The notes beneath the pieces are model-generated. The model ran no database searches and was not told the origin of the DNA. It was given only the letters and a program-made list of their open reading frames with translations. From NCBI GenBank assembly GCA_002179805.1, contig NAVB01000200.1:1-43086 (forward strand): a stretch of DNA of 43,086 nt, written 5' to 3'. Shown one piece after another: positions 10,725-21,800 of this stretch (the first letter of the stretch is position 1; every line of letters begins with the position of its first letter). Made by a program: the position numbers and the translations under genes. Source of the DNA: Acanthamoeba lenticulata (Eukaryota > Discosea > Longamoebia > Acanthamoebidae).

Positions 10725-11057
10725 GGCGCAGACGACTGATTGTCCACAAGGGTCGCACGGCGCGACAATTTAGTTGAAATCGACGAAGAGATGATTGAGG
10801 ATTACGAGTAAGAGACGCACCTAAACAGTTGCACGCGTAACAAAGACGACTGACCGAACAAGGCCGTGTTCCTGTCCCACGCCTGAGAAAGCGTGCTTCA
10901 GACTACCATAACGAGACCAATATTTTGCATATTTTTCGCATTTTAGTAAGGATTTTTCCTTTCCCAACAAGTAAAAGCAGGTCACTTTCAAAGGCTTTTC
11001 ATGCAAGTGTTTTAATGCTGAAAACTATTTCAGCAGACGCTGACGGTAAGCAGAGCC
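10725..11057. other. Intergenic, AT-rich
   Basis: 333 bp between the oxidase start and the 3' end of the next minus-strand gene. It is AT-rich at 10915-11030, in contrast to the GC-rich genes around it. No coding model or named motif was found. Confidence 0.4.
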
Positions 11058-11850
11058 TTAGGCAGAGCACAACGGGGAGTAGCAACCATTGATGCACTGG
11101 ACCGAACCGGTCTCGATGGCCGGTCGGGGCTGGCTGATGACCGCGCCATCACAGGTGATATCGTTGGGCGAGTTGCCAGTCATGTTGGACTCGATGAGGT
11201 CAAGACCACCGCCGCTGACGAAGATACCACCGCCAGTGGAGCTGGCAGTGTTGCTCGTGAAGTAGCTGCGGGCGATCGAACCGCTGCCGTTCTCAAGAGA
11301 GAAAGCTCCTCCATTGACAGCGCCGCTGTTGGTCACCTTGACGTCCTGCAGAGCCACAAAGCCGTTGCGGGCAGAGATAGCACCGCCGTTGCCGCTGGGC
11401 CTCTGGCAGTTGTTCATCACGATGCCGGCGATGATGGCGTTGCCGTTCTCGACAGTGATGCCAGGGTTACCACCGCACTCAATGGTGGCAAGCTGCACGC
11501 CCTGTCCAGAGCTGTGATTGACGATTAGGTACGGGCGTATCTCCAAAAGAAAGGGCAAATGGAGAAAGAACTTACTTGATGGTGTACTGGCCGTTCTTCA
11601 GGGTGATGTTGGAGTTTCCCTGGCCCTCGTAGCTGCCGGGGAAGAGAAGGACAGTGCCACCATAAGGCAGCTTATCCAACGCAGACTGGATGGTGTTCAC
11701 GGGGCACTCGAAGCTGCCATTGCATGAGGAGCCACACGTGGTGGCATTGCAGCCGCCCGGTTGCACCCAGAGGGACGACTGTGCTCGGGCAGTGAAGACA
11801 AAGGAGAGCAAGATGGTGGAGACCACCAGGATGATAGCGGTACGAGCCAT
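11058..11850 (-). CDS. Secreted protein with beta-helix (pectin-lyase-like) repeats
   Basis: Exons 11850-11576 and 11511-11058, with a 64-nt phase-2 intron, encode 242 aa. The N-terminus is a clear signal peptide (MARTAIILVVSTILLSFVFTARA-QS). The mature protein has about eight cysteines and many N-X-S/T glycosylation sites. Its core is a run of short strands with GG, N and small residues (GITVENGNAIIAGIVMNN, GGAISARNGFVALQDV, GGAFSLENGSGSI, GGGIFVSGGGLDLI). That is the pattern of right-handed beta-helix and POMP-like repeats. The opening with NTIQSALDKLPYGGTVLLFPGSY is the typical first turn of such proteins. No catalytic aspartates of a true pectinase are evident, so a structural or adhesive extracellular or cyst-wall role is more likely than an enzyme. 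That role is inference. Confidence 0.85.
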
Positions 11851-12358
11851 TACTGTTGTTTAGTAGGTTGTGGAGGTGAAGCTTGAGTTGTTGAAGAGAG
11901 CTGAGCCGGCCAGTCTTTTTATGGGCGTACGATCATGGTGATTGGTTGAAGCGCAACTCCCAGTCGCCGGAAATCTCACGTGGTGCTCCTGTCTTGGAAG
12001 AAGCTCAGCGAGAGCTGTGCCAATAGGGCTGACTGTGGTGGGAGATAGCATGTTGGATTTGCCGCGCATGCTGTACATGTTGGTGCGTTGATGCCGTGGC
12101 ACAATGCTGAGTGTTTTCGAAAAGAACTCCCGTTGTTGCTGATGCGTATTGATGGTATTTTCTGTTTGCATATTCTTGGCCTTCGCGCATCAGTTCCTCA
12201 GAATGAGAGCAAGGCTTCTGCACCATTAGGTGATTGGGAGCTCTTTCGTAAAACTGAGGTTTAATAATACTTATGTACAAAAAGAGAAACAAAGGTTGTG
12301 GGTGCACTGCAACAGAAAGAAAGAAGAGAGCCACAAGCGGCCCCACCGTCGAGAGCTC
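11851..12358. other. Intergenic: promoter of the beta-helix gene, 3' flank of multicopper oxidase 1
   Basis: About 0.5 kb with no convincing ORF. CATGGTGATTGGTTGAAG at about 11934-11951 contains an inverted CCAAT box 84 bp upstream of the ATG on the minus strand. The half near 12240-12300 is likely the 3' untranslated end of the oxidase gene. Confidence 0.35.
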
Positions 12359-14785
12359 TTAAGAGCTGGTGGGGAAGCGACCACCGGGAGCGGGCGGTGC
12401 GGGCGAGCCATCGGCTGGTTGGACGACGAGCGGGTGCATCATGTCGTTGTCCTCGTGCTCCAGCATGTGGCAGTGGAAGACGTACCAACCCACGAATTCC
12501 TGCACGAGTTCCCGCGTTGGCTGCCCAGCCTTACCAAGGCAAGCGGGAAGAGGAAGAGGAGGCGAACCTTGAAGGTGGCCATGATGGTGGTCACTTCGCC
12601 AGGGTTGGACTTGGCTACATCCTTCCAGCCCTGATCGTTAAGATCAGGAATGCTGATCATAATCCACCGCGTTAGCTTTTCATCAGCACAACTCGTCATG
12701 GGGACAGGAGAGGAGAGCATACCGAGCGGGACCGGTGAACTGCGGGGGCTGACCATCGACGAAGGAGGTCGTGTTGAAGGGCCTCCGCTGCAAGATGCGG
12801 AACTGGACCAGATGTACGTGGATCGGGTGCGTCAGCGGCGTCAGGTTGATGATGTTCCAGATCTCGGTGGTGCCCACGATGGGCGTCTCCTCAGGCTCCT
12901 CGTGGAAATGGCGTCCATTGATGAGGAAGGCGATAGGGGCAGCTGCAAAAGGGATAGCAAATCTAATGTGAGTCACTGGCGCAGCCAACACTAGCAACTT
13001 GGTGACGTACCGCCTCCAGGAGTAACAACAATCCTCAGGGTAAGGTTCCTGACCTGCACGCACATACGGTGAGCCATTATCACCGTTGCTGGAGAGCAAC
13101 GCAAAGAGAAAGATGAGACGAGAACGGTACTTGAGCGATCTCGTTGGGAGGAATCTCTTCGAGCTTGGGAAGAGGAGGCAGGTGCGCCACATGCTTGAGC
13201 GAAGGGAAGCTGTAAGGCCGCTCGGCTCCGCCAGTGGTCAACACGCGGAACTGCAGCACCTGCTGGAAGGGAGGGTCGGCGTCGCCGTCTGGAAAAAACG
13301 CATGAGTTTGAATCCTGTGTGTTGTACTGCAGTTGGGTGGCGTGTGTACCAGCCTGGCCGGCAAAGCCGGGCGCGGCGGTGTTGCGGAAGAAGAGGGTCT
13401 CGCCATCGTGACCGTAGAAGTCGACGATGATATCGGCCCGCTCCGATGGACCGATCAGGAGCTGCTTCACAAGCACGGCTTCATTCAAGAATCCGCCGTC
13501 GCTGCCAATCTGCAGAGAGTTCTATCAGCCAGAGACGACCTAGGCTCCAGGTCAGAAAAAACGCACCTGCCAGATGGAGGGACCGTCGGGAATGCTCAAG
13601 CGGAGGAAGCGCTCATTACACGCGTTGAGAATGCGAAGGCGGTAGGCCCGCGGCTGGACTTCAAAGTAAGGGAAGGCCTTGCCATTGACAACGACGGTGT
13701 CTCCCGCAAAGGCACCCCAGGTAAACGGGTAGAACGGCTGTGTGCGAAGAGGAGCCAGAAGGTTCGTGAGAGGGCGCGCACTTTAAAGAAGAAGACTACA
13801 AGGGGTCAAGAAGAACGAACCCTGCCATCGGCCTGGATGACACGGTCTTGGATGACGATCGGCATCTCGTACTCACCGCGGGGCAAGCCCAGGAGGTGCT
13901 CGTCCTTGTCGCGCAGGAAGTAGAACCCTGTTATTCACGATGTGGTATAGCATCAGCTAAAGGGGAAAACGGTACGACAAAGAAAGCAAACCAAAGAAAG
14001 GAAGCGCACCAGCGAGACCAGCGTGGACGTTGGCGCGAGTGCGGGTCATCACGTGATCGTGATACCACATGGTGAGCGGCAGCTGCTTGTTGGGGTAGTG
14101 GAACACATATTCCTCGTTTTGGGTGATGTAGTCCAAGGGAAATCCATCGCTGTCGGGCTGGACGTGGGCACCGTGGAGATGGACCACGCTCGACGAGTTG
14201 GGCGGATTCTCAATCCCCACTGGCAAGTGGGTGGTGAAGGTGAGTCTTTTGACATACCGGTTGTGAGAAAGAGGGACGACGCGTACTGTCCGGAGTGACT
14301 AGCACTTGGGTGGGCAGGATGTGGCCCTCAGGAAGCCTGTTCTGCCAGAGCACAAAGATCGGCCGGCCAACCTCGGCCTCGAAGGTGAGGCCAGGGTAGC
14401 TCCCTCCGTAGCCGTAAAGCTGGCGTGGAGCATCAGTATCGACCATAAGGCTGCCTTGAGTAAGAGAAAAAGAAGTGCATGTACATCAACGACGGGCAGG
14501 TCGGGATGGAACTGGTGCTTGAATACGCCAATGGTCACGTTGTAGCGATCAACGCCTCCGCACCGGTCGTAGGGCTGGTGTACGCCAGGGCGCGGCAGGG
14601 GCTGAGCCCAGCGAGTGAGGTTGACCGAAGTTTGAGCCAACTGCACGAGCGAACGTCGCAAAAACACTTCATGAGCTTCACGTCGCCAAGATTGTCACAA
14701 GTGGCCGTACCGAGGGAACGACAGCACACAGGACGAAGAAGATCGCCACGACGGCCAGCGAGCTGGCGCACTTAGTGAGTCCCAT
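12359..14785 (-). CDS. Secreted multicopper oxidase 1 (CotA/bilirubin oxidase-like)
   Basis: Twelve exons: 14785-14711, 14640-14485, 14419-14287, 14219-14010, 13927-13821, 13737-13567, 13509-13350, 13288-13131, 13053-13011, 12942-12723, 12652-12568 and 12499-12359. They give 552 aa. A signal peptide ([28 protein letters not shown]) sends it out of the cell. All four copper-ligand blocks are present: [13 protein letters not shown] (near 133), WYHDHVM (near 174), HPIHVHL (near 444) and [13 protein letters not shown] (near 513). The last carries the T1 cysteine, histidine and axial methionine. Such enzymes oxidise phenols, bilirubin-like pigments or metals and reduce O2 to water. The arrangement is closest to CotA/bilirubin oxidase rather than fungal laccase. 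The gene is paralogous to the one at 15391-18079, with the same intron phases. The C-terminus is shorter than in that copy. Confidence 0.95.
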
Positions 14786-15390
14786 CTTTGGCAGCGGCGA
14801 TGCCAAAGGCCGAGGAGGGAAGTTGGTTGGTCAGCTGGCTGGGGTTGTGATAGGAGCTGAGTGAATGAAGAAAGCACTAAAGGTATCGCTTTTAAATGCT
14901 GGCTGCGGCCACGCGCATCAAGTCACCGTGACGGAGCGCCATTGGTGAATGTGGTCATTGGGCCCCTTTACCGGGGGCTCGGAACAAGCAAGCTACAGGT
15001 CACAGTTCCTGGCTGAGTATAAAGCCTGCTGATATCCAGAGTCACGCACAGTCTTACAGTTAGTGGCTCAAGAAAATCTCCAGACACCACATTGAAAGGG
15101 CAATACAATACCATTGCATATTGAATCGGTAATCGTTGCCCTGGAACCGTAAAATAAAAAAAAAAATTTAAAATGCACCAGGTGTGTTGAGTTACGACCA
15201 CGGTCAAGCCCTCTTCGCCTTCCGGGCCTGAGAGGGGCGCTTTGCACAAACAAGTATACGCTTGCGAGAAGAGGTACTCCGTGCAGCGGGCCAATGATGG
15301 GAAATGCTGTATTAAGACAAGGGGTATGTACACACAAACAACTGGAAAGGTGGGGGGTGATGAGCGCTCATCTTTGGACGTAGCTGCTAC
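14786..15390. other. Intergenic between the two oxidase genes
   Basis: 605 bp. The right part is probably the 3' flank of the second oxidase gene and holds an A/T run (about 15150-15170). The left part is the promoter of oxidase 1, with a TATA-like ATTTAAAAG at about 14888-14896 on the minus strand and the conserved block listed separately. No coding model was found. Confidence 0.4.
14916..14953 (-). promoter_or_regulatory. Conserved promoter block of oxidase 1, with CCAAT box
   Basis: Read on the gene strand, TCACCAAT is followed 13 nt later by GGTGACTTGA, about 130 bp upstream of the ATG. The same pair with 14-nt spacing lies about 125 bp upstream of oxidase 2 (18205-18242). The intervening bases differ, so the two blocks are conserved beyond their surroundings. 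Confidence 0.5.
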
Positions 15391-18079
15391 TTAGAACTCG
15401 AAGTGGTCAAAGTGGTCAAAGCTTTCGTCGTCGTCAGCCTCGACTTGCCTGGCCGAGACCTTGTTGGGGAAGTGGCCGTCAGAGCGGCTGCCGGGGGCGG
15501 CCGGCGCCGGGGAACCGTTGGCAGGCATGACGACGAGCGGGTGCATCATGTCGTTGTCCTCGTGCTCCAACATGTGGCAATGCCACACGAACCAACCCAC
15601 GTATTCCTACAGGAATAGACGCGAGTCAGTGATCTTCCGGGCGTGCGGGCATGAAAACAGCAGTGCAGGTATGTGTGAACCTTGAAGGTGGCCATGATGG
15701 TGGTCACTTCACCAGGGTTGGACCTCGCGACGTCCTTCCAGCCCATTTCGTTTTCATCCGGCGGGCTGCAACAGTCAGAGGCAAGGTCAGCTCACACATG
15801 ACTCTCGAACAGTGCGTGGGGACAGGAGAGGACAACATACCGGGCGGGGCCAGTGAACTGCGGGGGCTGACCATCGACAAAGGAGGTTGTGTTCAAGGGC
15901 CTCCGCTGCAGGATGCGGAACTGAACCAGATGCACGTGGATCGGGTGCGTCAGCGGCGTCAGGTTGATGAGATTCCAGATCTCAGTGGTGCCCACGATGG
16001 GCGTCTCCTCAGGCTCCTCGTGGAAATGGCGCCCGTTGAGAAGGAACGCGACGGGGGCAGCTGCAATTGAGAGCAAGGCAAGTGAGCACCTGGACCTCCG
16101 ACACACCAGTCCTTCCTTACGAGTACACAGTACGTACCACCCGTCGGAGTGACAACGATACGCATGGTGATGTTACGAACCTACGCGCAGACCGCCGCAG
16201 CCGCAGGTGAGTCGAGGCGCTCTACTCGCGAGGAGCGAAAAAGGGAAAAAGCGCAGTGGCGAGGAGGTGAGATGGGATGGGTACGTGAGCGATCTCCTGG
16301 GGAGGGATCTCGTCGAGCTTGGGGAGAGGGGGCAGGTGCGCCACATGCTTGAGCGAGGGGAAGCTGTAAGGCCGCTCGCCGCCGGTGGCCGACACGCGGA
16401 ACTGCAGGAGCTGCTGGAAGCGCTCCTCAGCGTCACCTGCAACAACAACAACAGCAGCACAAGACGACAAGCATGAGAATCATCAGAGGCGTAGCGGGGC
16501 GCCAAGAAAGGCGGGTCAGTGTACCAGGCTGGTTGGAGAAGCCGACCTGGGCAGTGTTGCGGAGGAAGAGGGTCTCGCCCGCATAGCCGTAGAAGTCGAT
16601 GATGATGTCGGCCCGCTCCGAAGGACCCAGCACGAGATCCTTCACACGCACGGGCTCGTTCAGGAACCCACCATCGGTACCGATCTTCAGTGGTTGGTTG
16701 GGTTTTGGGTTGGCGTGAGTTAGTGCAATTGAGCCAATCGGACGAGGGTCGTCAGGCCTGAGCAGCGCGGAGCCGCCGGCGTACCTGCCAGATGGCCGGA
16801 CCGTTCTCCACATGCATGCGCACGAAGCGCGAGTTGCACGCGTTGAGCACGCGGAAGCGGTAGGCGCGAGGCTGGACCTCGAAGTAGGGGTAAGCTTTGC
16901 CGTTGATCACCGGCGTGTCGCCAGCAAAGGCACCCCACCTGAACGGGTAGAACGGCTGTTGTGTTGCCCCGAAGGCGCCAATGACAAAAAGTGAGCTTCT
17001 CTTAACAACTCTTTCTATAAAACAAAAGAGGCGAACGAACCAAGCCATTGGCCTGAAGGATGCGGTCTTGAATGACCAGCGGCATCTCGTAATCACCGCG
17101 AGGCAAGCCCAGGAGGTGCTCGTCCTTGTCGCGCAAGAAGTAGAACCCTGTTATTCATGATGTGCATGGATCATTAGCGCCTGACCATTGGGGCGATGAA
17201 GGCACACGCGAAGGAGCAAGAAAGAGAAAAGCGCACCGGCAAGACCGCCGTGGACGTTGGAGCGGGTGCGGGACATCACGTGGTCGTGATACCACATGGT
17301 GAGCGGCAGCTGCTTGTTGGGGTAGTGGAACACGTATTCCTCGCCTTGCTCGATGTAATCGAGCGGGTATCCATCGCTGTCGGGCTGGACGTGGGCACCG
17401 TGGAGATGGACCACGCTCGACGAGTTGGGCGGATTCGCAATCCCCACTGGCGTGTGGAGGAAAGCTTGGCGGTCAGCTTCTTCATCCACAGGAAGACCAG
17501 CGAAGAAGAACGCCAAGAGGTCACGGGAAGGAGACGCGTACTGTCCTCGGTAAGCAGCAGCTGCGTGGGCAGGAGGTGGCCCTCGGGAAGCCTGTTCTGC
17601 CAGTTGACCCACGTACGTCGACCCACTTCAGCCTCGAAAGTGAGGCCAGGGTAGCTCCCTCCGTAGCCGTAGAGCTGGCGCGATCACGAGCACCCTCGGT
17701 GAGGCGCTTTGCCTTTTGGTGGAGAGCGGTGGAGAGCAAGCAAATGAAAGAGAAAGAGTGTCTGTACATCGACAATAGGCAGGTCGGGATGGAACTGGTG
17801 CTTGTACACGCCAATGGTCACGTTGTAGCGGTCGATGCCGCCGCACCGATCGTAGGGTTGGTGCACCAGCGGTTTGGGCAGCGGCTGAATCCAGCGGGTG
17901 AGGTTCACCGAGGGAGGCGTTTGGGCCATCTGCACGCACAACGAGAAGGGTGAGATGGCGAACGAGTCTCTACAGTGCCAGATGGCGAGACGCACCAAGG
18001 GAACAACTCCGCACAGAACAATGAACAAGGTTGCCACAACCAAGTGGAGCGAGCTGGGGCTCTTGAGCAGCATCATCAC
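15391..18079 (-). CDS. Secreted multicopper oxidase 2 (CotA/bilirubin oxidase-like)
   Basis: Twelve exons: 18079-17996, 17929-17768, 17674-17542, 17446-17237, 17147-17041, 16955-16785, 16684-16525, 16436-16285, 16180-16138, 16060-15841, 15765-15681 and 15606-15391. They give 580 aa. Exons 3-7 and 9-11 have exactly the lengths of the tandem copy at 12359-14785, so the pair arose by duplication after the introns were in place. A signal peptide (VVATLFIVLCGVVPL) is followed by MAQTPPSVNLTRW. The copper ligands are intact: [27 protein letters not shown] and [13 protein letters not shown]. The C-terminal extension, absent from copy 1, is acidic and aromatic with two histidines (DDDESFDHFDHFEF). 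It could bind metal or anchor the protein to the wall, which is inference. Start: three ATGs lie in a row (18079, 18076, 18073) and the first is taken. Confidence 0.95.
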
Positions 18080-18838
18080 CGGGGTACTGCGAGTGACGAG
18101 CCAAAGGCAAAGGGCTGGGCCAGTTGTTTACTTGTTGTGATCGTTGTGTTGACTCCTGTGGACAGAGGCCTCTGCTTTTTTGTATTGTGAGAACTGCCAA
18201 GGGCGTCAAGTCACCAAGAGGCATGCGTCATTGGTGACTGTGATCGCTTCAAGACAGTTCCTCAACGCCTTTGCCACAGTTCCTCTTAAACCACGGCGGC
18301 AGCCTGCGTGAACCGCCATACACCACACCGAAAACACGAAACCTTCAAATTGTGCTAGGCGCAACGGGCCACGACGCACGCGGCTGAGGAGTCGAGTCAC
18401 AACAAAAAAAGCACCTTTCCTAAAGCAAGAACTAAACAAGCTGCCAAAACATTTCATTAAAGAACCAAAGTGGGGCCTTGCTGCCAGCAGGAACTCCATG
18501 CTTGTGCCCACAACTGATTCCTCACGCAAGCCTATGTCAACTGCCAGCAGAGTGGTCGCGGTTGTGTAGCGCAAGATTTGTGTTTCCGGCTGCAGCGGGC
18601 CTCGTGCTGAGCGGCAACTGCTGCCCCGCCGGTTTTGGCAGGCAAAGAAAGAAAAGAAACCAAAAATAAAGCGGCCGCTTGCCGTGGGTTGGTAAGGCGA
18701 AAGGCCTCGATCTGCGGAGGCAAGCAAGCAAGCAGCCATCGAAAGATCGTCCTCTCCCCTCTATTAGGACACCTCGCCGAAGGAGCGCTAGGGGTAGGCG
18801 CACCCGGTGCTCCAGCCCATCGAGGGGGGAATTTAGAA
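18080..18838. other. Divergent promoter region between oxidase 2 (-) and LRR phosphatase (+)
   Basis: About 0.76 kb. Near 18148-18187 (gene strand of the oxidase) lies an A-rich TATA-like stretch (AATACAAAAAAG), and the conserved CCAAT-containing block is at 18205-18242. The phosphatase reading frame is open upstream of its ATG back to 18635, but that part is not protein-like. No other gene was seen. Confidence 0.4.
18205..18242 (-). promoter_or_regulatory. Conserved promoter block of oxidase 2, with CCAAT box
   Basis: On the gene strand, CAGTCACCAATG precedes GGTGACTTGAC with 14 nt between, about 125 bp upstream of the ATG at 18079. It matches the block at 14916-14953 upstream of the paralogue. 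Confidence 0.5.
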
Positions 18839-21800
18839 ATGGGGAACAATACCGTTAAAGCTCATGGAGGAAAGCGCGATGACGACCACCGGAATCATTC
18901 AGCGGGAGGAGGCGAGGAAGGAGGTGATTCGGGGAGAGAAATCGAGGCCAAAATGGTGACGGCGCGACAGACATTCGCCCTTGACCTACAAGGAAGCAAG
19001 TTACGCGCCCTTCCGAAGGGGGTGTTCGAGATAAAGGAACTCGCGTCGCTTAATGTGAGCGGTAACGAGCTGACGGCGCTCGAGGAAGAGGTGGTTCGAA
19101 TGCTGCCGGCCTTGACCTGCTTGCGGATGAATGGAAACAAGCTCGGGGGACTTCCTTCGCTCAGCAGTGGCGCACTGAAAGGTCTCGAGGTGCTTGATAT
19201 TGGCAAAAATCGGCTACGATCGCTTCCGAGCAGCATCGGCGACCTCGAAGCCCTCGAACGACTCATTCTGCATTGCAATCTGCTCGAAACCCTGCCGGCT
19301 GAAGTGGGCCTCTTGAGCAACCTGACCGTGCTTGATCTCAGCACCAACAACCTGAAACAGTTGCCGCCCGAAGTCGGCCGGCTACAGTCCCTGAAGAGCC
19401 TAGACATCGACAACAATCGGCTGAGGTCAGTACCTCACGAGTTCGGCGATCTTGCCAGCCTCACGCAGCTCACCTGCTCTAACAACCTCTTCGCCGACTT
19501 TCCCGAACCCTTCTGTCGGTTAAGCTTTTTGAAGACTCTCAACATCTCGTGTAATCGCATCTCCCACCTTCCGGCCGAGATCGTGCAGCTCGCGGAGTCT
19601 ATCACCGAGCTGGACCTCAGCAGCAACCGCTTTGTCCACTTTCCCGAGCCTCTCGCCGGTTGCCGGTCTCTCATCACTCTTCGCTTCACCGACAACAAAC
19701 TGGAAGAATTGGCCGATAACATCAACCAGCTCAGCGAGCTCGCCACCTTCGACATCTCCCACAACAAACTCACACAACTTCCGCGCCACCTCGGTGAAAT
19801 GACCGTACTCATGGATCTCAACCTCGGTTTCAACCGCCTCAACTCTCTGCCGACCGAACTCGGCCAGCTCTCCTTCCTGGGCAAGCTCCACCTCGGCCAC
19901 AACATGCTCTCGGCCCTTCCGGTCGAGCTGGCCAACATCTCCTTCATCCAAGAGCTCGACCTTTCCCACAACGGCCTGAGCGACCTGCCCATCGAGCTCT
20001 TCCATCTCGACAAGCTCCAGACACTCAAGCTCAACAGCAACCACCTCTCCACCCTTCCGCCCGACCTGGGCCGGCTCTACCGCCTTACTCATCTCAGCGT
20101 CGCCGACAACCAGCTTACTGGCCTCCCGGCCGAGATCGCCCAGCTCACGCGCCTTCAGGTGCTGTCGCTTTTCCAGAACGCCATCCGCGAGCTGCCCGAG
20201 GGGATGGGCACGATGAAGCAACTCGAGAACCTGTGTCTGGGCGACAACCTGCTCGACGAGGCCGGTATCGCGGCGATCACAGAGAAGGCAGGCATGGTCG
20301 CGCTGGAGCAGCTTGTCCTGAACGGCAACAGGCTGACGTCGATCCCAGAGGGATTGTGCAACCTGACCACGCTCAAGGAGCTCTACCTCAGCCGGAATGA
20401 GATCGCCGAGCTGCCTGAGGCCATCACGCGGCTGCACAAGCTGCGCATATTCGACGTGGCCGACAATGCCATCGCGGTGCTGCCGCCCTGCATCTCGGTC
20501 CTGACCTCGCTGCGCGAGATCAACCTCTCCTACAACCGGATCAGCGGCATTCCGCCCGAGTTTGTGAAGTTGACCAACCTATGCGTGCTGTACCTCATGC
20601 ACAACAACCTCACCGATCTCCCCGAGGACTTCCCGGCCATGCGCAGCGGCCACTGCTACCACATGGACCTCGAGGACAACCTCATCCCCGACCTCGCCCT
20701 CCTCCTGGGCACGGCCAAGCGCAAGAAGCGCAAGCGCACGGCCTCTCGTCTCAAGGACGCAGAGAAGCTCAATCGCTCCAAGAGCGAGAAGTCTCGCGTT
20801 GCCGGCATCTCCGAGATGATGGGCAAGCGGCCCCACATGGAAGACACCGTCTCCTCCCACCTCGCCTTTTCGGGCATCGATGGTGCGTCACCTGTGCTCT
20901 CTCCCTTAAAGTCTTAATCGCAATTGACGCTCGGGACATGTGGCGGAGCAGGCGACGACTTTTTTGCCGTCTTTGATGGGCACGCCGGACGAGCGTCGGC
21001 CGTGTTCGCGGCGGAGCATTTCCACGGCGTGCTGGCCAAAAAGGTGATAGAGGAGAACGGGCAGAGCCTGCCCGTCGGCAAGCGGCGTGGGTCGAAGGAC
21101 AAGGGCAAGGACAAGTTCGACAGCGACGAGACGCGCTACCTCTCGCCGCGCAAGAGGGCCGCCTTCTGGAACAAGCGCGCGATGAAGAAGTCAAAGGAAA
21201 TTGCGCGGGTCAAGGAGCAGAGTGATGACACGCCAGCCTTGCCTGTCGAGCGGGCCGACACCACGCCAAGAGGCAAGGACGAGGACGGCGACCCGTCAAG
21301 CGCCGATCTTGGGAATTGCGAAGAGGAAGAGGAGGAGGACGCAGCAACGACGGCGACGACGACGGCGGCGGGCGAGGATGAGGAGATCAATGACGACGAC
21401 TCTACCACCGTCAATTTTCCCAAAGGCGTGGAAAAAGGCGGACCTAAGGAGGCGCACGCGGCGTTCACCGCGCTGGTCAACAGCTTCCTGGAGATGGACG
21501 AGCTCATGAAGGACAACAGAGACGGTGCGACGGCGGTGGTCACTCTGGCCTCTATGAGGTACGCAGTTGGTTAAAGCGCATTCTTATTTTATTTTTAAAA
21601 ATATTTTCTTTTTTATCATTGTTTTTTGTCCCTGTGGCTTACATTTTCTCGTCTTCATGTGGACAGGCTCAACAAACTTTTTGTGGCAAACGTCGGCGAC
21701 GCCAGAGCGGTGCTGTGTCGACGAGTACGTGCATCTTCCTTCATTTGGCCGGCTTGTGGTTGACGCTTACTCTTCTCCTTCATGGTCATTGACAACAACC

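Noticed and set aside
19520..20437. A 305-aa open frame on the minus strand
   Set aside because: It is antisense to the LRR exon of the phosphatase. Its repeated EV/QLE/GQ pattern is just the mirror of the regular LRR codons.
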